Assembly (NCBI GenBank): GCA_036897095.1
Contig: JAYMSP010000063.1
Coordinates: forward strand, 31,966 to 95,965
Direction: 5' to 3'
From: Plantago elongata
Lineage: Eukaryota > Streptophyta > Magnoliopsida > Lamiales > Plantaginaceae
DNA length: 64,000 bases
Of this stretch, positions 35,302-44,829 are shown piece after piece. The notes beneath the pieces were generated by a model that was not told where the DNA came from, made no database searches, and worked only from the letters and a program-made list of their open reading frames with translations. The number at the start of each line of letters is the position of its first letter. Position 1 is the stretch's first letter. The position numbers and the translations under genes were made by a program.

Positions 35302-35892
35302 ATTGGTTATGAACTCTCTTAGTTCCATGTGGTTACGACTTCATATAATGGTCAAGATGTAATTCTACTCTTCGATATGTGGCCGAGCATTTCTTACGCT
35401 CGATGTACTCATGATCTTTTCGATTAATTTAATTTATTCGATTTAAGGAAAAAAATCAGCTCAAAGTCAACAGTTCCTTTTCCATTCATTACTCATTTTG
35501 TTTGACCAGTTTCCTTTAATTACAGAATCATTTACATTGATAGAATTATAACAATTACTTAAAAGATGTGTATTCCTTATTTAGTAGACTAGACACTAGA
35601 AAATCACTAGACATTCACATTCAAATAAATTCCAGATTGACAGAGTTTGAAATTAAATTTTGTTTATCTTGACCATATATGACTTTTATTCCACGTATTA
35701 TATTAGACAGATTGGGACTATTATATTAGTTCATTCAATTCAATTATTGTGAATATATTATATTTCTTAATTTTGGTAATTCAATATTTCTTTTTGCAAC
35801 AAATTCTGGGAAAATAATATATTATGTTGACCAATTCTCCATATTGAAAATCCATTAATTAGCCAAATTTAGAATTATTAGCAAACACTCCA

Positions 35893-35900
35893 CTATATAT
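35893..35900 (+). promoter_or_regulatory. TATA box of defensin-like gene 2
   Basis: TATATATT lies about 89 bp upstream of the ATG, aligned with TATAAATT of copy 1. Confidence 0.55.
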
Positions 35901-35981
35901 TGGCCTGTAGCCTCAACAAAAGTTAAATATCTTTTTTGTTTCTTATCAAGAGTTATTATTAACAAAATATTCTCACACACG

Positions 35982-36542
35982 ATGAACAAGAACATTTTTC
36001 TCACTCCATTTCTTTGCATTCTGCTCATCAGTTTTGTGGTGCACTCTTCTGTTGCCACTAGACGTAAGATTTTATCTCTTATTCCTCTCATTTATATGTC
36101 AAAACAATTTATCTGTTTGTATTTGTTAATCAATATTGTAGTATCTGAAATTTATTCTTTTGACCTTTCATCTTTGTTGAAATGTGCAGATCTTGGACAA
36201 TCGTTAACTGGAAAGTGCCAAAAATCTAGATCAGTCGAAGGTTGTACCGTCGATTTTTGTCAGGAGATATGTGCCGACCTGAAACAAAAAATAATATCTG
36301 TCAAATGTGATCTCCAAGATAATTGCATTTGTACCTACCAGTGTCCATCTAAGGTACGTATATGAAAAGCTACATTTATTTTTATCTCTTTAATGTGTGA
36401 ATTAGAAAAATTGGACAGCATATATAATCACTGGACTTTTCAGCGTAAAATGTAAATTTGATGTAAATGTTATTGTTCAAACTGACTGGTATTCTGTTTT
36501 TGTTTGTATTCACAGAGAGCACATGCTAGCATCGAAGTCTAA
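35982..36542 (+). CDS. Defensin-like secreted cysteine-rich peptide, copy 2 (90 aa)
   Basis: Exons are 35982-36063, 36190-36353 and 36516-36542 (273 bases), the same structure as copy 1 but with a shorter first intron. The signal peptide is identical except one Gln-to-His change near its end. The mature part has three extra residues (LGQ) before SLTGKC, produced by nine extra bases at the start of exon 2. All eight cysteines and their spacing are kept. Two Gln substitutions occur (CREI to CQEI, TYHC to TYQC), and the tail is RAHASIEV instead of REYASIGV. Both copies keep splice sites, TATA box and frame, so both may be expressed. An exon 2 read through into the intron would add only a few residues. 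Confidence 0.85.
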
Positions 36543-36659
36543 TCGTTCATATCCATACAACGACGAGTCAAGTGGGAGTGAAGTAGTTTATTTTTGTGAT
36601 GTGATGGGAGTTTTACCCTGCCCAGTTTGTTGAGCATGAAATTTGGATACAAGTATGTG

Positions 36660-37650
36660 TAACTACTAGCGATGTTTTATGACCTTAGTGATGCTTTCTA
36701 TCGTCGGTCATGATGTCGCCCTGACTATTATCAGTTAATATGTCGACATCTGACACGTATACATTGATCTCTATTGCACTTAATCATTGCTCCATATTAC
36801 ACTTAACTATCGATCTATATCGCACTCAATCACTACTTGTTTTTAAAATTTTACTTTTTCATTAATTTAAAAAAAAATTAAACACATAATATTATATTAT
36901 TTACAATAGAATTATAATTTTAAAAATTGTAATTAGTCACATATATTTACATTTCATAATCAAGGCCGATAATTAATGAGGAAGACGATATCATTTATAT
37001 AAACCCTAAATCAAATTCCCCCATTCATGAATATTTATATGAACCCTAAATTATACCTAATTCATTAATATTCATATGAACCCTAAATTTAAAGTCTCCA
37101 ATTTATCAATTCAATACGTGGATAAAATCGGTTCCTTTTCAACCACAATGAAAATTTGGAAGGATTCGATATGCTCACTGCTTGGATCTTGTTTCCGTCT
37201 TTGTGAAGGATAATGAGGAGGAGGAGATGGAAATGGATGAGAAGCAGAAAGAATTGTGCAGGACACAAAAATTGCAGCCCAAAAATGTACTGACGCAATT
37301 GTCGTCAAACTCAATTTATCAAAAGATGAAAATTGATGATCGATGAGGATGAGTTCTGATGATGATCAAATGTTGTTTGATCTAATAAACAAGTTACTTT
37401 TGAATGTTTGAATTTAATTTTAATAATTAATTTTATTTTTTTTGCTTAAAATATTTTAATTTTATTAATGGGGCATTAAATATATGAAAATATTTTTTAG
37501 TATATATATTTAAAAATTATATTTGAGCAATGTATGTGGTCAGTACAACACGTAATGTAACACTTCGTACGACACGAGTGACACTATGACAATATTTCAT
37601 GTAAAAAGTGGACGATTATTTAATTTTAACCGAATAAAATTTTAATCTAA
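36660..37650. other. Right-unit-specific block with telomere-like motifs
   Basis: This stretch has no counterpart in the left unit. It contains three diverged copies of a 37-40-bp unit carrying AACCCTAAA (at about 37001, 37041 and 37080). No gene is supported: two overlapping minus frames at 37089-37314 lack motifs. Insertion ends were not found. Confidence 0.5.
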
Positions 37651-38337
37651 TGAATTGAAATATGTGACTAAGACATCCTGACTTACCCATGTTACCTTGC
37701 AAGTTGCAAAACATGTAAGCCTATACGTAGCTAACTTGAAAGCTTGTTTATATTAGGAATGACGCCTAATGGTGGATACGATGGAATAGTAACCAAGTTA
37801 AATAGCATAAACCAATACATAGTTGGTAAAGATTTCTCTCTTTTGACTGTAACATCCTATCTTTGTTGAAAACATTGTTTGCTTCCCAAGATTTGATATT
37901 TGGATTTTCTTTCAACCATGATTCAGCTGGACAGTTTTAGAATACATATATATCTCCAGGTGCATTGATTTACATTCAAACAATTCAGAGGTTGTTGGAC
38001 AGGACAGTCTAGGAGAGAATGGATTATATTGAAGAAAATCGCTTGACATGCAAATTCTGGTGAATCAAATAAGCAATGCAGTAACGAACTAAATCAATAT
38101 AATGTTCGAAATTAAAATATAGCTCTAGCAAAGTAACAAATTACAAAGAACAGTGAACAGAACAAACTTGATTCGAAAACTTGGTTGAACATGAACACAG
38201 CATCCAAGAGTCTATAGATGATGCTACAGCCATTCATATTGGCCATAACCATATGATATACTTCAAATTCACTGAAAAATGAAATAGCATACTCTGGACA
38301 GATCAGATAAGCAGAAGCATTTGTCCAAACATGAAAA

Positions 38338-39769
38338 TCAAGTGCGGGCAGCAGCTGGTGCACCACCAACACGTGGTGGTTGGCCAGGTTTTGGCATGTC
38401 ATCCTGTAAATAGTAATCGGAAATTTAGGTAAACATAGATGGTGTGTTTACAAAATGTAGTATTGAACCAATAACAGATAAAACAAATTTTGCTGAAGAA
38501 CACATTTCAGCGACAGAAATTGCACTGTTGAGATTATCTACAATAATTCATGGTGCTACATCTTTCATATTCACATTAGAAAGGAACATGAATTGAAATG
38601 GATGAAATTATATAGAATTTGCTAGACTAGAATACAAGCTTTAGTAAGAAGTAGTAGTTGTAGAAACAATTGCAAAATCCAGCTATTGATCAGGATAGAC
38701 AAAGCAGTTTTTGTTAACGGCAGAGCAATAGTGTAATAATTTTCATGTTGTCATGACTTTTTTTGTTTCACTTTTGCAATGTCATTAACAAAAAAGGTTA
38801 TTTCTCTTTCAATTCCCCCGTGAGCACACATTGTGAATAACATCAGAAACAAAAGAATACACCAAACAAAGAAGAGCAGTGTATATAAACTTACTCTTGG
38901 GCGCCTGAAACGCTGTGGCGGCTCACGGTTCCTCCTATCAGTAGTGGACCTGACCCTAACGACCTTAGAGTGAATAGCACAGGAAACGCAGTACTGCATC
39001 TTCAAGTAGAGTTTGGGTAGTGTGTACACTGAATGATATTGAAGGAGAAATCCATTAGATATTACTACAATTAATGAAGACGAGCATGAATTCTAGTAAG
39101 TAGCAAGGAAGTTGTTACTTTCGAAAGCACAGGCTTCCTGAACATCCCTGACAGCAGCTTGCTCAACAATGTTCCTGACAAGAAACCTCTTGATGGCCTT
39201 ATCCTGCATGAAAGAAAAGAATAGGGGTTTTTGTTTAAACCACCAACCACGGAATACATACAATTTCATCAATTACAACATACTAACATTAGATGATGCA
39301 AATGCAATAGATCTAAACTCTATACACATCAAGTATTTAGTTAACACAACTATATCAGATACATAAAGTGTTCTTCCCAGTATATATTGTGGATGGAACA
39401 GCTAAAATATACTCCATACGACTTGTTAAGATTAATTTGCATAGATTATCTATCATCAATCTCAATCAATTTGATAAAAACATAGAATTAGAGCTGCAGT
39501 TCATTGAATCGAAGGGAAAATAAACATAATAATCCCCAATGGCCCAATGAAATGAAAATATCAGGAGGCTGAACCTTAGGGCAGCATTTGCCGCAATTGG
39601 AGCAGCGAATGAATTTGGTGTGGCCACGCCCATGCTTGTTGCGTCCTCCATTTCTTCGCTTGAAAGTCTGCAAATAATTAATTAATTTATTAATTAATTA
39701 ACCAAAAAGTTATTCAATCAATCGAGCGACTATCGAGGAGAAAGTTTAACATACATACATACATACCAT
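38338..39769 (-). CDS. RPS26: 40S ribosomal protein S26 (126 aa)
   Basis: A component of the small ribosomal subunit near the mRNA exit channel. Coding exons on minus are 39769-39767 (the ATG alone), 39667-39575, 39203-39119, 39028-38895 and 38403-38338 (381 bases), all with GT-AG introns. The family start [15 protein letters not shown] follows the ATG exon. The zinc ligands are seen as CSNCGKCC and [11 protein letters not shown], the basic stretch is [15 protein letters not shown], and the C-terminal tail is KPGQPPR...GGAPAAA. Length and motifs match eukaryotic S26e and nothing is missing. An ATG-only first exon joined to a long intron is common in plant ribosomal protein genes. The gene is convergent with defensin-like copy 2, and its last exon was duplicated with it. 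A Helitron lies about 340 bp upstream of the start. Confidence 0.96.
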
Positions 39770-39843
39770 TGTTTTGTTTTGCTGATTGGTGACAACCAGA
39801 CAGTCAGATGAATCGGTAGTGGAGGTGCGGCCGAACGGAAGGA

Positions 39844-39872
39844 AAGAAGAAGAAGAAGAAGAAGAAAAAGGA
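39844..39872. repeat. GAA microsatellite in the RPS26 5' region
   Basis: About seven GAA/AGA repeats, CT-rich on the transcribed strand, in the presumed 5' UTR. Such TTC/CTT tracts are usual in plant ribosomal protein leaders. Confidence 0.85.
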
Positions 39873-39879
39873 ACGAATG

Positions 39880-39888
39880 TTAGGGTTT
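39880..39888 (-). promoter_or_regulatory. telo-box of the RPS26 promoter
   Basis: AAACCCTAA on minus, about 110 bp upstream of the ATG. In plants this box, together with TGGGCY (site II) elements, marks promoters of ribosomal protein and proliferation genes. A TGGGCT lies at 39930-39935, about 45 bp away, consistent with the pairing. Confidence 0.65.
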
Positions 39889-39994
39889 CGACCTATGTTG
39901 TTAACAAGTACACTATTTAGTTTTATTACTGGGCTGATCCAACAACCTCTATTTACATAGTGGGCGGACCCAATCACCTTGCTCTTTAACAACT

Positions 39995-40058
39995 CGGATC
40001 AGATTGGGGCTCTATATGGTCGGATCCAACCATATGTTGTTCTTGAGAATCTGATCCG
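39995..40058. repeat. Perfect 11-bp inverted repeat
   Basis: CGGATCAGATT (39995-40005) and its reverse complement (40048-40058) are separated by 42 bases that contain further related GGATC words. The pair sits between the RPS26 promoter and the Helitron end. Function is unknown. Confidence 0.6.
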
Positions 40059-40105
40059 AAGATTAGGTCAGACCATCAAATTATCTATCTATATATATAA
40101 TAATA

Positions 40106-43100
40106 CTAGAATTTGGGTTACATGCTACAACGGCATATTTTTAGTATTAACTGTTATGTAAATATATAATATAAATTAAGAAAAATTGATGTATGAAATG
40201 TAAATACATAATTTAAATTAAGAAAATGATGCAAATAAATATGAAATACGAAAGATGCGGTGAATATGACAAACGTATACACTATCTACTGTGGGCTTTG
40301 ATTCTCCATGATCTCTTTGTAAATGACGTTCTTTGTCTTGGTGAACTTGTCGTCGTCAACCGTCAGTGGCTTTATCAGCACCCTGAATGCGGCCGAACTT
40401 CGCGCCCTTAACAACGCAATGTATAGATGCCCATGCGAGAAGATTGGATGTGGCAAATACATCCTTACCATATCGAGCGCCTGTCCATGTGCCTTGTTTA
40501 TCATAATTGTGAAGCACAACCGGATCGGGAACTGTCTCCTCCTGAAAGGTATCGGAAAGTTGGGGCGTCCTTTGGATCCAGTTTTATCCTCGGGATTAGA
40601 ACGTACTTCCCCGTGTGCTCTCCGGGAGCTATTGTCGTGCCGATCACTCGATGCCCGAGCTCCTTCACCACCATCCTCGTCCCGTTACACAGACCTTATG
40701 TTGCATTAAGATTCCGCATCATCATTATTGGACAATTCATCTTCAGTCTCAGGACGTGTTGGGGAAGGCCTGGTATGTTTGTTGTGATGAAGAAATCATG
40801 ATAGTGAGTCTGCTGGGATGGATCCGTTGTTATGTCAGTGCTATAATACTCGAACATCTGTCCTGGAAATTTGTCGGTCATCGATTCATTTATTTCGTCG
40901 ACGCAGTCGTTCCTTAACATGAGTATCGCTCTATCCATCACTGAGTACGGGTTGGTGCTGAATTCATCGAAGGACGGCTAAATCTCCGAGATCAGGTTCT
41001 CAAGAGGCTTCTCTATGCACATATGCTCCAGAAGGTTGACCCTTTGTCATCTACCCGACGGCTCTTTCCCATCACCTATTCTCATCAGATACTCGATGAA
41101 CTCCGGGTCGTCCCTTGCTCTCATGTTCTCGGTCAAGCGCAGTTTGCGGAGCATTGGCCATATGTGTGATCTCACCATGCATCCACCGTCTCTTTCCTTC
41201 CTCCTTTCTTGACCACCGGGACAGTCTGTCTAAAATCTCCCCCGAAAACTACCGTCTTCCCCCCGAACAACTGATGTTTTCCATCAGATCGCGGAGGAGG
41301 TTGTCAAGTTCTTCTATGAGCTTGCGGTGCGCCATTGTTGCCTCATCCTATATTATCAGTCTCGACTCGATTATTAGGAGCGCATCCCCGCTCTGCTTGC
41401 TGATTGTCGATGACACCTTCTCTTCTATCTTGAGCGGGAGTCCGAACCTGTTGTGGGCAGTTCGTCCTACTGGCAACAAGGACGCGGCTACCCCTGAAGA
41501 TGCAACCGCCAATGCTATTTGGTTCTTGGATCTGACAGATGCGATTAAAGCTTTGTACAAGAGTGTATTCCCCGTTCCTCCCGGGTTGTTGATGAAGAAC
41601 CCCCCCTCCGCATTGATTGTTTATCGCATTTGTTATCTCGTCGAAGGCCTTCTTCTGGCAGACGTTTAGTAGCGTTGCTGCATTGAGGTCAGAGTCGGAG
41701 ACTCTTATCTCGACCTTGCTCTTGTAGTTCCATGACACCCTCTCCTCCAAAGTGCCAGATATATCGTACGACATGAGCTTGTAATCATTGATCGATCTGT
41801 TGTAATTCTGCAGGAAAATATCTATGGATTTTCGGGAGTTGTTGTATGCCTGTTCCTCCGTGGTGTTTGGTGTGTTCAAGAAGTTGTATGATAACTCCTG
41901 TTGAATTCTTCCCACAGAGCACTGGGGTCCACCGGGGAATTGTAGTATAAGATTGTTGCAAACAGATCGCGGAGTGAGTAGGACATCTTGTACCCGCACG
42001 CTTCTTGTATTGTTTCTCGGGTGTATGCGTCCAATCTGAGGAGGCCTCTCTCCCTTGCCACCTCGCTGAATGTTGCGTATGTTGTGCCATTCACTGTTAG
42101 GAGATATTCGTAAGAAGTCCGCGCACATACATGATTCAGCAGTACCCTCAGGTAGTATTTTGGCCCTTCGGATGGACTCACAGTGACGAGGCAGCCTATC
42201 TTTTTCTTTCTTACTCGTCTTTCATTCCACATTTTTTATTTTAAGTCCTATGTGTATTCCTCGAGGAATTCTCTGTAAAGCAGGTTCTTTTCTCTGACTC
42301 GAGCGTCGTCTCTGTTCATGCGGAAGAACTCAGTTAGTTAGGTCCGTAATTTTCTTGGTCACTCATCACTTCCTCCATGAACTTTCCCAAGGGTAAGTAG
42401 ATCGTCTGCTTGTTCTCTAGATGCACTTGGAGCTGGTTGACCGGTGGTTTCATCTCGTCCATCTTGAAACCGAAATGTTTCCACATTAATTCCGGGGCAC
42501 AGAGCCAACGTGCATCATGGTACTCCTGTATATCGTCAACATTGCCTCCCTTGACTGGCTGAATTGAATACTTCACCTTGTCGCCCCCTTGCATACGTAC
42601 TTGTACAAATACTTAGCGAGTTTGATTTCCGAGCATATGTCAACGTTCATGTGGCAGTCGAACATTGCTAAGCAGGTACGGGTTGTATGGAATGAACCAC
42701 CTGTTGTCCAGCTCATGGTTTCTCGTATAGAATGTGACTCCATTGTTTCTGCGCTTGTAGTTCGGATAGGAGTTTGGCTTGTGGGTCTTGCATTCGGAAA
42801 ACTGCTTGGGATACTTGTCCTTGCAGTTCTTGGTGTCCTCCGTCTCCCTTCTCATGCAGATGTTGTTTTTGTTCAGATCACCGCACGGTCCGTGCATCAT
42901 GTGCTTCGTGACGCAATTATAAAGGTGGGGTTGTTTTTCTTTGTCTGGCATCTCTGCGCTTACAAAAATGCCGTATGCTTCCGGGGATGTGAGAGAGTGT
43001 TTTTGTCAAGTATGAGTAGCCATTGAGAGTGCGGAAGGCCCCTCTTTTAAAATTCTATCACGTAGAGATATGTTGCGACGTCTCCTAGGATTCCTTTGTT

Positions 43101-44400
43101 TATTAGCTCTTCCTTTAGCCTCTCATTCCTGGCGTGGAAAACTCGTGTAAGGAGGTCAGCCCTGTTATGTGCCTCTTCCCAGGGTCGCACCTCATCCTGG
43201 ATCCTCTACCATTTTATGTTGCATGTCATAGTTATGAAGAAGTCTGGTTTGCCGTATCTTTGCACCAGTGGCAGAGCATTCATGTACCTGCAGTACATAT
43301 CTTTTGGACTCCCTGAGTAGGAGGCCTGAAGAAATATACGGCTACCAATGTCGTCTATGCTTACAATCCCTTCACATGTTATTGTGTATGTTATCCCTTG
43401 CAAAGTGTCGACCCTTAGTCGTTGCTGCTAGTTATTCCTGATGAAGTCTAGGCGCTGGGTCTCGAGCTTTATGTAGGAGTCGATGATGAACTGATGTGCT
43501 AATCTTCCGGTGCAGGGAAATGTTTATTTTGACCGACCTCCTTTCTGGAACATGTAGCAGTAGTACTCTCGTACTGACACGTTCTGGCGTCTCCTGCTGT
43601 TCACTTGTAAATCTGCAAGAAATGTCATTAGTGTTTAGTTTACACATGTTGATTATTTTATAGCTACTCTTAGGGAAGAATTGATAGATTGTTTGAGGGA
43701 TAAGATTCACTCACTTTGATCTTCATCGTTCAGTAGTGACTCTCCGGAATCGTGTTCGACTGGCGATGTTTTTCCTTCTCAGATGCAGTATATCCTTTCT
43801 CCGTTAGGACCGATCGATCCTCCGGTTTCTAGACTTTTAATCCCTACCTGCCAGCCTGGTTCTCCGTAGGGGAAAAGAGGGGATACTATAGTGGATCGTA
43901 GCATCCGTAGTAGTAATTCATAAAATGACTATCCCCTTTTGTTGTGTACACCCTTATATCACGTGTGTATTGTTCCTCGCCTGCTTCTGGTTGCTCCCAT
44001 ATAGCCGCAACGTGGTCCGTGATCGGTAGATTGTACACGTTTTTATTAACACTTTGATCCGTACGGAGTATGATGACGCGTTGGTCGAGGTCCGTTTCTT
44101 CTCTGTGGCTCCTGAAGAATTTCTTGTATGGGTTGCAGTTCAATATGGCCATTAGTTGCTTGATGACGTCTTCATGTATCCATTCGAACGTCTCCATTTT
44201 GTTGTCCATCTCTTGTTCCGTCCCATAGAAGTATAGTTGTGCACCTCTTAGCGGGTACTTATCTGGGATTAGATCGTCTATCTGGTGGTGTATAACACCC
44301 TGGACTTTTAATGTGTACACTCCTTTATTGCATTTGCAGAGTTCCCCATTCGTCCTCATGCGAATGAATTGTTATACGATCTACAACGGTTCCTGAAGTA
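40106..44400 (-). mobile_element. Decayed Helitron (rolling-circle transposon)
   Basis: The minus strand encodes broken pieces of a plant Helitron RepHel protein in correct order from about 44359 to 40286. A candidate 3' terminus is CTAG at 40109-40106 (minus) followed by a host T, with an ATGC...GCAT mini-hairpin about 12-25 bases before it, as Helitrons end in CTRR after a short hairpin. The 5' TC end is not located; the right limit given is only where coding similarity stops. It lies upstream of RPS26. Confidence 0.75.
40286..44359 (-). pseudogene. Helitron RepHel pseudogene
   Basis: From N to C terminus: an upstream domain (LKVQGVIHHQIDDLIP, AQLYFYGTEQEMDNK) at 44359-43886. Then a Rep block (LVQRYGKPDFFITMTCN) at 43403-43206 and the nuclease motif near 43050-43020. 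There VIEF*KRGLPHSQ shows a stop and a Gln (codon 43025-43023) where the second His of HUH should be. Next come VTKHMMHGPCG (42951-42640) and the EYHDARWLCAPELMWKHFGF block (42594-42334). The SF1 helicase follows: VSPSEGPKYYLRVLLNHV (42232-41876), a Walker A region reading PGGTGNT with Lys replaced by Asn (codon 41569-41567), VASSGVAASLLPVGRTAHNRF (41560-41348), then MLRNDCVDEIN and GLPQHVLRLKMNCPIMMMRN (40941-40696), and NKAHGQALD, FSHGHLYIALLRARS (40519-40286). A G-run frameshift precedes Walker A. It is inactive. Confidence 0.9.
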
Positions 44401-44638
44401 TAAATTGTTTATTTGGTCTGTAGGAGAGTCCAACTCCTAGAGGTCTCTAGTTCAAATATCATAGGGCCCAACCCATATTGTATTAAATGTTAAAAAGTAC
44501 TAGTTTCAAAACTCAGCAACAACAAACATTTTAATAATTCAGTGTTTCAGCGGCAAGCATGTATCATGTGACCACAAGAGATCACTTGTACAAATTCTTG
44601 CATCCACATTAATTATATTTAACCCTTCTTTTGTCAAA

Positions 44639-44711
44639 GCGTTTGTAGCTGAGTGGCAAGCTAAGACACCCCGTAACCATGAGGTCACGGGTTCGATTCC
44701 CAAAATGGGTG
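44639..44711 (+). repeat. tRNA-derived SINE head or tRNA pseudogene
   Basis: A-box TAGCTGAGTGG (44646-44656) and a perfect B-box GGTTCGATTCC (44690-44700) have the spacing of a 73-nt tRNA. The acceptor stem and half of the T stem do not pair, so this is not a working tRNA. The internal Pol III promoter may still be recognisable. A SINE is the likeliest explanation; no target duplication was found. Confidence 0.65.
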
Positions 44712-44775
44712 ATTATATTCTCTGAATAGAGATTGGTGGTGATTATATTCTCTAAATAGAGATTGGTGGTGATTT
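44712..44775. repeat. Two tandem copies of a 31-bp unit
   Basis: gattatattctct(g/a)aatagagattggtggt occurs twice in a row directly after the tRNA-like head. Each contains a small palindrome (tctct...agaga). This may be the SINE body. Confidence 0.8.
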
Positions 44776-44829
44776 GCATCTAGAATCCATTGATAAATTC
44801 GTCTTGTTCAACAATTGTAATTGTAATTT

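Larger units (their letters stand above)
34226..38480. repeat. Tandem segmental duplication, right unit
   Basis: Starts near the same tgttccactg motif as the left unit (at about 34244) and runs through defensin-like gene 2 into RPS26 exon 5 and intron 4. It carries its own insertions: a 904-bp solo LTR and the block at about 36660-37650. Beyond about 38480 homology to the left unit ends inside intron 4, which fixes the duplication breakpoint in that intron. Confidence 0.88.

Noticed and set aside
37089-37314. Two overlapping minus frames of about 68 aa
   Set aside because: No motifs, different frames, inside a non-homologous insertion; chance frames.
40323-41669. Plus-strand frames up to 184 aa over the Helitron
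   Set aside because: Shadows of the minus RepHel pseudogene, whose motifs are recognisable only on minus.
42589-43026. Plus-strand 145-aa frame with hydrophobic stretches
   Set aside because: It is opposite the HMMHGPCG and HUH regions of the Helitron protein; the membrane-like look is an antisense artefact.
44639-44711. Functional tRNA gene
   Set aside because: Good A and B boxes, but the acceptor stem and outer T stem do not pair; called a SINE head or pseudogene instead.
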